From contig NZ_JNIF01000003.1 in assembly GCF_000702445.1 (NCBI RefSeq), positions 4,154,001-4,218,000 on the forward strand: DNA of 64,000 nt, read 5' to 3'. The notes under the pieces are model-generated. The model saw only the letters and a program-made list of their open reading frames with translations. It searched no databases and had not been told where the DNA came from. Position 1 is the first letter of the stretch. The number at the start of each line of letters is the position of its first letter. The translations under genes were made by a program, and so were the position numbers. The stretch comes from Bryobacter aggregatus MPL3. Lineage in GTDB: Bacteria > Acidobacteriota > Terriglobia > Bryobacterales > Bryobacteraceae. Shown piece by piece: positions 16,089 through 25,200 of this stretch.

Positions 16089-18331
16089 TGAAAGTCAGCC
16101 TCATCGGCCTGCTCACGATGTCTGCGCTGCTGGCGCAGGCTCCGATGCCGAAGGTGAAGATGCTGAGCGCTGTGAAGCCAACTTATGACACCTCAAAGGC
16201 GGCGCGATGCTGGGACTTGCGCAAGCAGCGTAAGGTCGTGGAGTCGACGCAGTGCTTTGTCGGCTTGCTGGCGGAAAAAGAAGCGGCGATCCAGGCAGAG
16301 GGTCTTTGGGGCACGGGCAAGTATGAGGATGCGCTGCGGGAGTTTGACCTCGCTCGTGAGGTACACCCGCAGGATGCGGAAGTGCGGATTCGCGAAGGGG
16401 CGTTGTTCTTTGAGCGCTTTAATGAGCCGGAGGCGATCAAGTCCGTTTCTGAGGCCCTGGAGATGGATGCGGCCAATGTGCGGGGCCTGATGTTGATGGC
16501 CAAGATCTTGTCGAAGCGATTCGATACGAAGGCGGTCGAGCTGGCGCAGCGTGCCGCTGCCGCTGACCCGAAGCTGTACCAGGCTCATGAACTGCTCGCG
16601 CAGTTGGCGCTTGAGAATTCTGAACCCGTGAAGGCCGCCGAGGAGGCGCAGAAGGCGCTCGCGATCAACGCGAAGGCACTGAATGCAATGGCGACTCTGG
16701 GGACCATCGAACTGCTGCAGAACCGGCCGACCGATCAGATCGAGAAGGTGCTGGCGATTGATCCTAGCTATGGAGAAGCCTGGTATTGGGTAGGCCATCA
16801 CTTTGTTCTGAACCGCCGCTATGAAGAGGCGATTGCATACTACAAGAAGGCTGTCGCCTTGACGCCAGACTTGTGGGTGGCACGCGAACAGCTTGGCATC
16901 AATTTGATGCGCACGGGAAAGCCAGAGCCGGCCCGGGTGGAACTAGAGACGGCTTATAACGCTGGATTCACTTCGACCGAAGTGGTGAACTCGCTGCGGC
17001 TGATGGACAAGTATTCAAAGTTCATCTCGACGAAGTTTGAGGGCGGTGAGCTGCGCCTGGACCAGAAGGAATCAGCGATTCTGCAGCCTTACTTTGAGCA
17101 GGAAGTGCGCAAGGCCCGGCTGAGCTTTGAGGCGAAGTACAAGATGCATCTCGATGCACCGCTGGAGGTGGAGGTCTATCCGAATCACGAAGACTTTGCT
17201 GTGCGCACGATGGGCATGCCGGGGCTGGGAGCCACCGGCGTGAGCTTTGGTCCGGTGGTGGCGATGGATTCGCCGTCGGCCCGCAAGGCCGGTGAGTATC
17301 ACTGGGCCTCGACGCTTTGGCATGAGTTGAGCCATAGCTACATCCTGGTGGCGACGAAGTTTCTGACGCCGCGCTGGTACACCGAAGGCATCAGTGTTCA
17401 TGAGGAGACAATGGTGTCGCCCGAGTGGGGCGATCCGCCCGATCCGGGGACGCTGCTGGCTTTGAAGGAAAAGAAGTTTCTGCCGATTGCCGAACTCGAT
17501 CGTGGCTTTGTGCGGCCGAAGGAACCGAATCAGGTGCAGTTGAGCTATTTCCAGGCAGGGCAGGCGATTGACTGGATTGTCCTGACCTATGGCCAGGACA
17601 GGCTGAACGCGATGACCAAGGGATTTTCCGAGCACAAGACCACGGTTGAGGTGATTGCCGAGCAGTTGAAGCTGAAGCCCGAAGAGTTTGATGAAAAGCT
17701 CTATGCGTTCATGAATGAGCGCTACGGCAAGGCGGCTTCAAAGATGAAAGAGATTCGCGAGGCGATGGCGGCGGCAAGCAAGGCCTTGACTGCGAAGGAC
17801 TACGATACGGCGATCGCCGAAGGCAAGAAGGCAACGGATGGCTATCCGGTGACGGCGATGTTGCCGGTGGGTTATGAGTTGTTGTCGAAGGCCTATCTGG
17901 CGAAGAAGGACAAGGCGAAGGCTCGCGAAGTACTGCGGGAATACGCGAAGGCAGCGGGCCGCAATCCGGAAACTTTGAAGCAACTCGCGCAGTTGGAGGA
18001 AGAGGGGGGCGATAAAGCGATGGCCGCCGCCGCGCTCCAGCGTCTGATGTATATTTCGCCGGTGGGGGACGAGGATCTGCATCGCAAGCTGGGCGAATAC
18101 TATCTTGATCTCCAACAGCCGCAGCGCGCGCTGCCTGCTTTCCAGGCCCAATTGGCCTCAAAGCCGGTGGACCCCGCGGGTGCATATTACAATTTGGCCA
18201 GAAGCTACCTGGCCTTGTCTCGCCGCCCCGAAGCGAAAGAGGCGCTGTTCCAATCGCTCGAATTGGCACCCAGCTTCAAGCCGGCCCAGAAGTTGTTACT
18301 CGAGCTTGAGAGCCGTTCGAGCAATCAATAA
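16088..18331 (+). CDS. exported TPR protein with HEXXH gluzincin-like peptidase domain
   Basis: 747 aa from ATG 16088 (TGATG overlap with the previous stop; a GTG one codon earlier is less likely). Signal peptide MKVSLIGLLTMSALLAQ. TPR repeats fill about 55-300. The central domain holds HELSH (His412-His416) followed 15 residues later by WYTEGISVHEE, the pattern of peptidase-MA-like gluzincins where the Glu of W-x-x-E-G is the third zinc ligand. More TPR repeats follow (about 560-745). Likely a periplasmic metallopeptidase or a peptidase-like scaffold in the MoxR/vWA operon. Substrate unknown. The next gene, moxR, begins 15 bases later after an AAGGA ribosome site. Confidence 0.85.
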   Translation: MKVSLIGLLTMSALLAQAPMPKVKMLSAVKPTYDTSKAARCWDLRKQRKVVESTQCFVGLLAEKEAAIQAEGLWGTGKYEDALREFDLAREVHPQDAEVRIREGALFFERFNEPEAIKSVSEALEMDAANVRGLMLMAKILSKRFDTKAVELAQRAAAADPKLYQAHELLAQLALENSEPVKAAEEAQKALAINAKALNAMATLGTIELLQNRPTDQIEKVLAIDPSYGEAWYWVGHHFVLNRRYEEAIAYYKKAVALTPDLWVAREQLGINLMRTGKPEPARVELETAYNAGFTSTEVVNSLRLMDKYSKFISTKFEGGELRLDQKESAILQPYFEQEVRKARLSFEAKYKMHLDAPLEVEVYPNHEDFAVRTMGMPGLGATGVSFGPVVAMDSPSARKAGEYHWASTLWHELSHSYILVATKFLTPRWYTEGISVHEETMVSPEWGDPPDPGTLLALKEKKFLPIAELDRGFVRPKEPNQVQLSYFQAGQAIDWIVLTYGQDRLNAMTKGFSEHKTTVEVIAEQLKLKPEEFDEKLYAFMNERYGKAASKMKEIREAMAAASKALTAKDYDTAIAEGKKATDGYPVTAMLPVGYELLSKAYLAKKDKAKAREVLREYAKAAGRNPETLKQLAQLEEEGGDKAMAAAALQRLMYISPVGDEDLHRKLGEYYLDLQQPQRALPAFQAQLASKPVDPAGAYYNLARSYLALSRRPEAKEALFQSLELAPSFKPAQKLLLELESRSSNQ

Positions 18332-18346
18332 TCCAAGGAATCATTC

Positions 18347-19375
18347 ATGAGCACGATCCCGACTGAAACGCCCATCGACACGACTGATATCAAAGCCCGC
18401 GTGGCGCGTTTTCAAAGCGTTCAACAATCACTGGTCAGCGAAGTTCACAAGGTCATCGTGGGCCAGGAAGAAGTGCTGGATCAAGTGCAGATCGCGCTCT
18501 TCGTCGGTGGACATTGTCTGATCACCGGCCTGCCGGGTACGGCCAAGACTTTGCTGGTGCGGACTCTGGCCGACATCCTCGGTTTGAAGTTTACCCGCAT
18601 CCAGTTCACGCCCGACCTGATGCCGTCTGACATCACCGGCACCGACATTATCGAAGAAGATCCGGCCACGGGACGGCGCACCTGGAACTTTGTCCAGGGT
18701 CCGATTTTTGGCAATGTGGTGCTGGCCGACGAAATCAATCGCACGCCTCCAAAGACGCAATCGGCTTTGCTCGAGGCGATGCAGGAGCGCACGGTGACGG
18801 TGCGCGGCAATCACTACAAACTGCCGAGCCCCTTCTTTGTGCTGGCGACGCAGAACCCGATTGAACTGGAGGGCACCTATCCGCTGCCTGAGGCGCAGTT
18901 GGATCGCTTCTTGTTTAATACCGTGCTCGACTATTTGAGTGCTGAGGATGAGCTGAAGGTGGTGAGCCTGACGACGAGCACGACGACGGCGCGCGCCTCG
19001 GCGATCACGACGGCGGAAGAGATGCTGAGTTTCCAGCAGTTGGTGCGCATGGTGCCGATTGCCGAAAGCGTGGCCCGTTATGCGGTGTCGCTGGTGCGGG
19101 CCTCGCGGCATAGCGATGCCTCCGCGCCGGACTTTGTGAAGAAGTATGTGAATTTTGGGGCGAGCGTACGCGGCATTCAGAATCTGGTGCTGGCCTCGAA
19201 GGCCCGCGCCTTGATGAAGGGCCGCTATCACGTCACTTATGAGGATGTGCAGAAGCTGGTGACGCCGATTCTGCGGCATCGCATTTTGCTGAACTTCCAG
19301 GCCGAGAGCGAGCGCCTGACAACCGATGCGCTGCTCACCAAACTGATCGACTTCGTTCCCGTTCCGAAAGAGTAG
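18347..19375 (+). CDS. MoxR-family AAA+ ATPase
   Basis: 342 aa. MoxR ATPases act as chaperone-like remodelers with vWA partners. Walker A GLPGTAKT (61-68), Walker B VVLADEIN (Asp128-Glu129), then the PPKTQSALLEAMQER helix and sensor 1 in FVLATQNPIELEGTYPLPEAQLDRF; the lid domain follows. ATG at 18347 with AAGGA at 18336-18340. It sits directly upstream of DUF58 and BatA-type genes, the conserved MoxR-DUF58-vWA order. Cytoplasmic. Confidence 0.95.
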   Translation: MSTIPTETPIDTTDIKARVARFQSVQQSLVSEVHKVIVGQEEVLDQVQIALFVGGHCLITGLPGTAKTLLVRTLADILGLKFTRIQFTPDLMPSDITGTDIIEEDPATGRRTWNFVQGPIFGNVVLADEINRTPPKTQSALLEAMQERTVTVRGNHYKLPSPFFVLATQNPIELEGTYPLPEAQLDRFLFNTVLDYLSAEDELKVVSLTTSTTTARASAITTAEEMLSFQQLVRMVPIAESVARYAVSLVRASRHSDASAPDFVKKYVNFGASVRGIQNLVLASKARALMKGRYHVTYEDVQKLVTPILRHRILLNFQAESERLTTDALLTKLIDFVPVPKE

Positions 19376-19378
19376 CCC

Positions 19379-20263
19379 TTGCAGCAGAATTTTCTCGATC
19401 CGCAAGTACTGGCCGCGATCTCGGGGCTCGACCTCGTCGCAAAGACGGTGGTGCAGGGCTTCGTGAACGGTCTGCATCGCTCCCCCGACTTTGGCTTCAG
19501 CCAGGAGTTTGCCGAGTACCGGATGTACACGCCGGGCGATGACCTGCGCAGTGTGGATTGGAATGTCTACGCCCGCACGGATCGTATCTATCTGAAGCGT
19601 TATCGCGGTGAGACGAATACGCGGATGACGGTGTTGCTCGACTTGTCGAAGTCGATGAGCTTTGGGGCCAAGCCGAACAAGCTGGACTACAGCCGATTTC
19701 TGGTTTCGAGCCTGCTCTATCTGGCGGTACAGCAGCGCGATGCGGCGGGTCTGATTCTGTTTGACGATGAGGTGCGGCAGTTCATTCCGCCGTCCTCGCG
19801 CGTGGGCCAACTGCAACGCCTGCTGCATGCTGTTGAGCATGCCGAGGTGGGACAGCATACCGATTTCTCAAAGCCCTTCCGGCACTTTCTTGAACTGATC
19901 CGCCAGCGGGGACTGGTGATTGTGGTCTCTGACTTTTATGCGAAGCCGGAAGAGGTGATCGAGACAATCTCGCCGCTGCGTTGGAAGAATAACGAAGTGG
20001 TGCTGTTCCACATTCTGGACCGGCAGGAACTGGAGCCGAGTCTGACCGGGCCGGCGACGATGATCGATATCGAAAGCGGTGAAGCGATTGAAGTGACGCC
20101 GGAATATGTGAAGACCGAGTACCGGGCGAAGATGGACGCGCACATTGAAGATTTGCGGAGCCGGGCGCAGGGCGCTGGGATGGATTACTTTCTGATGCCG
20201 ACCGATAAGCCGCTCGACGCAGGCCTGCGCGAGTATCTGGCGGCGCGTCAGGGGAGGATGTAA
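19379..20263 (+). CDS. DUF58 domain protein (vWA-like)
   Basis: 294 aa. The DUF58 signature is seen in EFAEYRMYTPGDDLRSVDWN and the basic WNVYARTDRIYLKRY; a vWA-like core follows with a MIDAS-like DLSKS (in TVLLDLSKSMSF). The chosen start is TTG 19379, three bases after the moxR stop; no ATG fits before the conserved region, which begins within the first 40 residues. Unlike many DUF58 proteins there is no N-terminal membrane segment, so it is probably cytosolic and docks MoxR to the membrane vWA proteins. It ends three bases before the next gene. Confidence 0.92.
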   Translation: MQQNFLDPQVLAAISGLDLVAKTVVQGFVNGLHRSPDFGFSQEFAEYRMYTPGDDLRSVDWNVYARTDRIYLKRYRGETNTRMTVLLDLSKSMSFGAKPNKLDYSRFLVSSLLYLAVQQRDAAGLILFDDEVRQFIPPSSRVGQLQRLLHAVEHAEVGQHTDFSKPFRHFLELIRQRGLVIVVSDFYAKPEEVIETISPLRWKNNEVVLFHILDRQELEPSLTGPATMIDIESGEAIEVTPEYVKTEYRAKMDAHIEDLRSRAQGAGMDYFLMPTDKPLDAGLREYLAARQGRM

Positions 20264-20266
20264 GCG

Positions 20267-22270
20267 ATGGGCCTGCTGTCTCCCTGGTGGTTGCTTGGTG
20301 GCGTGGTGGCGGCTGGTTTGCCGGTGTGGTTGCACCTGTTGCAACAGCACAAGCAGGACCCGATCCAGTTTGCTTCGACGATGCTGATGGAGCGCCGCAC
20401 GGAATCGACCACCTACCAGCGGCGGCTGAAGTACAAGGCGCTGATGGCGCTGCGGCTTTTGCTCTTATTGCTGATCGCGCTTGCTTTTGCGCAGCCCTTT
20501 TTGAACAAGCCGCCGGCGATTCTGAATGCGGCGAATGTGCTGCATCTGATTGTGGTCGACAATTCGTTTTCGATGCGCGAGGGCGATCGTCTGAATGCAG
20601 CGCGCACCGCAGCGCTGGCCGCTTTACCGAGCGGCGGCGTGGCGCAGGTGTGGAGCCTGGGCAGCCATGTGAGTTTCTTGTCGCCGGTTACGAAGGACCG
20701 CAACGAACTGACTGGGGCCATCAATAGCGTTGGGCCGAGCGATGAGAAATCGAGCTTTGCGGAACTGGCGCGTGCGCTGCGCGATGCAGGGCGATCGAGT
20801 GGCCGCGCCTTGCAGGTGAGCTTTGTGACGGACGCGCAACGGACGGCGATGCCGCCTTCCTTCAGCGACTTGGTGCTCGAACCCGGCAATGAGCTGAAGG
20901 TGATCGATGTTGGACGCAAGATGCCGAACTATACGGTGGAGACAGTGAATGCGCCGCGTACGATTTCCGATTTGAGCAAGGCGAAGGTCAACGCGACGCT
21001 GACTGCTTTTAACGCGCCCGCAGCGAAGAAGACGGTGGTGCTGCGCATCAACGGGAAGCAGATTGCCTCGAAGACCGTTGAGGTGCCGGAGAACGGAAGG
21101 GTCACGGTAGAGTTCACTGGGCTGGAAGGGCCTTATGGTTGGTTGCGCGGGGAAGTTGCCATTGCCGATGCTGATGCCCTTGAGGCTGATAACAAGTTCT
21201 ATTTCACGGTGGAGCGTGCGGATCCGCGGAAGGTTCTGCTGATTGAGGAGCAGCGTGGATCCCGTGCCGGCATGTATTTCAAGACGGCGCTCGAGTCCAG
21301 CACAGAGTCGTTCTTCCGCGTGGAGGAGATGAGCGCGGGGAATGCGGCGAGCGTGAATTTGTCGGGCTACGCTTTTGTCGTGTTGAATGATCCGGGGCTG
21401 GCGGTGAAGGGGATGGAAGCCGCGCTTAAGACTTATGTGGAAGGCGGTGGTGCTTTGTTGATTGCCGCCGGAACGCAGACCGGCAGCCTGCCGGTGATTC
21501 CGGTGGTGGGCATCAAGAGCGAAGGATCGAAAGTGGCGACGCGTGGGGCGCAGCGCTTCTATGCAGCGGCTAATGTAGACCCGACCTTTCCGTCCTTGCG
21601 CCGGGCCGGCCGCCTCGAAGGCGTCCGCTTCTTCCAGTTCGCTGGCATGGAAGTGCCCGAAGGGGCTGTGGTGGCGGCGAAGCTTGATGACGGGAGTCCG
21701 TTGTTGCTTGAGAAGAAGATGGGAGAAGGCAAGGTGCTGGTCTTTGCCTCCAGCTTCGATAATGTGTCGAACGACTTTCCGGTGAAGCCGGGCTTTGTGC
21801 CATTTATCGAACAGACGGCTGCTTATCTGGGCAACGTCGAAGAGCGGACCTCGAGTTATCTGGTGGATTCCTATCTTGATCTGCGCGCCGATCAGAAACG
21901 TGCCTCGTCGGTGGAAGTGTTGGGGCCGAATGGGGAGCGGGCGCTCAGCCTCAAAGAGGCGGCTGCGGCGAGTAGCTTGCGGCTAGGCGAATCGGGATTC
22001 TACGATGTGCGCCGCGAGAATGGACGGCAGGAACTGGTGGCGGTGAATGTCGATCGTCGAGAGAGCGACCTCGATCCGACGCCGCGTGAGAATCTGCAGT
22101 TGTGGGAACAGACCGGCAAGTCCGCCGGCGGTACCGGACAAGCTGGTAGTGTGGTGGACACGCCCCAACCGGAGCCGCAAAGCTTCTGGTGGTGGGTGGC
22201 GCTGTTCGCATTTGTGACGCTTCTTGCCGAGAGTTTGCTTTCGGCCCGTTATTTGCAAGCCCAAGCTTAA
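20267..22270 (+). CDS. BatA-type membrane protein with vWA domain
   Basis: 667 aa. The N-terminus matches the aerotolerance-regulator BatA domain: SPWWLLGGVVAAGLPVWLHL, then FASTMLMERRTE and a second helix (ALMALRLLLLLLIALAFAQP, 59-78). A vWA-like domain follows with IVVDNSFSM (DxSxS MIDAS), then Ig-like and GATase-like regions (VLLIEEQRGSRAGMYF; a glycine-rich YVEGGGALLIAAG) and a C-terminal membrane helix (WWWVALFAFVTLLAESLL). It shares architecture with the vWA gene at 12912; both probably assemble at the inner membrane with MoxR and DUF58. Confidence 0.9.
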   Translation: MGLLSPWWLLGGVVAAGLPVWLHLLQQHKQDPIQFASTMLMERRTESTTYQRRLKYKALMALRLLLLLLIALAFAQPFLNKPPAILNAANVLHLIVVDNSFSMREGDRLNAARTAALAALPSGGVAQVWSLGSHVSFLSPVTKDRNELTGAINSVGPSDEKSSFAELARALRDAGRSSGRALQVSFVTDAQRTAMPPSFSDLVLEPGNELKVIDVGRKMPNYTVETVNAPRTISDLSKAKVNATLTAFNAPAAKKTVVLRINGKQIASKTVEVPENGRVTVEFTGLEGPYGWLRGEVAIADADALEADNKFYFTVERADPRKVLLIEEQRGSRAGMYFKTALESSTESFFRVEEMSAGNAASVNLSGYAFVVLNDPGLAVKGMEAALKTYVEGGGALLIAAGTQTGSLPVIPVVGIKSEGSKVATRGAQRFYAAANVDPTFPSLRRAGRLEGVRFFQFAGMEVPEGAVVAAKLDDGSPLLLEKKMGEGKVLVFASSFDNVSNDFPVKPGFVPFIEQTAAYLGNVEERTSSYLVDSYLDLRADQKRASSVEVLGPNGERALSLKEAAAASSLRLGESGFYDVRRENGRQELVAVNVDRRESDLDPTPRENLQLWEQTGKSAGGTGQAGSVVDTPQPEPQSFWWWVALFAFVTLLAESLLSARYLQAQA

Positions 22271-22281
22271 GGAGTACCGTT

Positions 22282-25200
22282 ATGGCATTCGAGTACCTGA
22301 ATCGATACGTAGAGCGCGTCAAGCGCCGCTTGCTGGCGTCTGCGGTATTGAAAGGGTTGGCGATTGCCGCAATGGTGGCACTGTTGATGACGGTGCTGCT
22401 GGTGGCTGTGAATTATCGCCTGGATGTCCAGGCGGAGAATTGGAACTGGTCGCGGGCCCTGCTCTTCCTCAGCATTGCTGCCGCGATCACCTTCGGTATC
22501 GCGCTTCCGGTGATGTTGATCAATCGCCGGCGTGCAGCGCAAAAGGTGGAGCAGACGGTGCCGGGTCTTGATCAGCGTCTGATCACTTGTCTTGAGAACA
22601 AGGACGAGTCGAATCCGATGGTGGCGCTGGTTGCCGAACAGGCCTGGGAGAAGGCGCGTGCGTATGAGCCATCACAACTGGTAGGCAGTTCCTGGATCGC
22701 GAGCTTTGCGGGCACGGCCGTGGTGAGTTTGGGTGTTTTAGCTTGGTTGATTTTGGCGGGTCCGGGTTGGTTGGGGCAGGGCAGTGCGCTGCTCTGGGGC
22801 GGGGTTCCGAAGGGTGCGAGCGTATTCAATCGGGAACTGAAAGTGGAACCTGGTTCGACCAAAGTGCGCCGCCGGGCTGACATGATGGTGACCGCGCAGG
22901 TGAGTGGGATGAACCCGCCGAGTGTCCGCATCTTTGCCCGTTTCCACAAAGCCGGCACCTGGGAAGAAGTGCCGATGATGCCGGTGAATGGGGCGACGGA
23001 CAAGTGGAATTTCCTGTTTGCCGGGCTTGCCGACAGTGTGGATTATTATGTTGTCGCCGGGAGCCTGAAGAGCCAGCAATACACGCTGACGGCTGTCGAT
23101 CTGCCCGGGGTCAAAAAGATCAAGACCACCTACCACTTCCCGTCCTGGTCTGGAATGCCGGATCAGATCGAGAACCCGGGCGGCGATCTCCGCGCGGTGA
23201 CAGGTACGGATGCCTATCTCGAGATCGAGACCGATAAGCCACTCGAGAAGCCGGTGCTGCTGATGGACGACGGGACGCGGGTGCCGGTGCACAGCAAGAG
23301 TCCAATCACTCATTTGGTGACGGTCAGCATTCGCAAGGATGGCTCTTTCCATCTGGCCATGCTTGAGAACGATAAGGCGATCCGTCTGACCGATGACTAC
23401 TTTGTCGAAGCATTGAAGGAAGGTCCGCCTGAGGTGAAGATCTCGCGGCCGGGACGCGATGCGAAGGTGAGCCCGATCGAAGAGGTTGCCTTCGAGATCA
23501 GTGCGACTGACGACTTCGGATTGCATGCGCTCAGCTTCCACTATTCGGTGAATGGGGGGACGGAGCAGACCGTGCAGTTGCCTATCCACCGTGGATCGAA
23601 GAATGGTTCTGGCAGCTACCAGTTGAACCTCGAAGATTTTAAGCTTTCCCCTGGTGACAATGTGATGTTCTACGCCAAGGCGCACGATGCGAAGTCGGAG
23701 TCTTCGACGGATGTCTTCTTCCTCGAGGCGCAGCCTTATGAGCGGGAGTTTTCACAGAGCCAACAGCAGGGTGGCGGGGGTGGTGGACAGCAGGATCAGG
23801 ATGGCAATATTGTCCAGCGGCAAAAGGAAATCATCAGCGCCACCTTCCAGGAAGACAAGACGAAGAAGAACGCGAACGAAGCCAAAGAGAACGCAAAGTT
23901 TTTGAGTGAAACGCAGGAGAAGCTGCGGCAGCAGGCGCAGACCTTCGTACAGCGCATTCGCGCCCGGCAACTGGCTGGACAGAACGAGACGATCGAACTG
24001 ATGGCCAAGGATATGACGGAAGCGGCCAACGCGATGTCGCCTGCAGTGGAGGCCTTGCGAGGCCAGAAGTTCAAGGATGCGTTGCCGCATGAGCAGAAGG
24101 CGTTGCAATACTTGCAGCGGGCTGAGGCGCGGCGCAAGGAAATCGAAGTTGCCATGGGGCAGCAAGGGGGCGGCGGAGGGGGTGGCGCTCAGCGTGATCT
24201 TGAGAGTCTGCTCGATCTCGAGTTAGATACGGAGAAGAATCAGTACGAGACCGGCCAGCAGATGAGTGCCGAGCAGAAGCAAAGGGAAACCGATGAGGCA
24301 CTGCGGAAGCTGGAAGAGCTCGCCCGCAGGCAGCAGGAATTGGCGAGCAACAACCGGCAGAATCAGCAATCGCCGGAGCAGCGTTGGCAGCAGGAGATGT
24401 TGCGCCGTGAAGCGGAGAAGTTGCAGCAGGAACTCGAGCGCTTGCAGAAGAACCAGCAGCAGAGCCAGCAACAAGCTGGACAGCAATCGCAGAGTGGCCA
24501 ACAGTCTCAACAAAGCGGTCAGCAGGGGCAGAGCGGGCAACAGAGCCGCCAGCAACAGAAGTTGAATCGCGATCCTCGCCTGGACAAGGCAATGGAACAG
24601 TTGAAGGAAGCGGCCAACGATATGCGCCGCGCGACAGCGAATCAGCAGAACGGGCAGCAGAACGATGCGGAAACACGCCGTGCCGCCGAGCGGCTGAATG
24701 AAGCTCGCAACCTGATGCGGGACAGCGAGAAGTCGGGACGAGAGCAGCAACTGAGCGACTTATCGAGGCGGAGCGAAGAGCTGGCCCAGCGCCAGCGTGA
24801 CTTTGAGAAGCAGATGCGCAACCAGTATGGGCAGGGCGAGAACCGGAACCCGAATGCCCGCAGCGATTCCTTCAAAGAGGGGCAAGATCCGCAGAAGGCG
24901 AATCAGCTGGCCGATGAGAAGGCAAAGATGATGGAGGATTACCAGAAACTCGAAAAGGATCTGCAGGATGCCGCCCGTCAATTGCGGAGTTCGCAGCGCA
25001 GCGCCTCGGCGAAGCTTCAGGAAGGCTTGGGCGATGCCCAGAAGGAAGACCTCAACCTGAAGATGAAGATGATGAGCGAATACATCCGCCGTGGGTATGG
25101 GCAATACATGGCGGGTCGCGAGAAGGAAATCACAAAGGCTCTCGATGCGTTGCGTGACAAGGTGAAGGAGGCCGAGAAGATGGCTGGCCCGGGCGGCAAT

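Noticed and set aside
18428-19858. 476-codon minus-strand reading frame
   Set aside because: Antisense to moxR and DUF58, both with clear motifs. No domain recognised in it.
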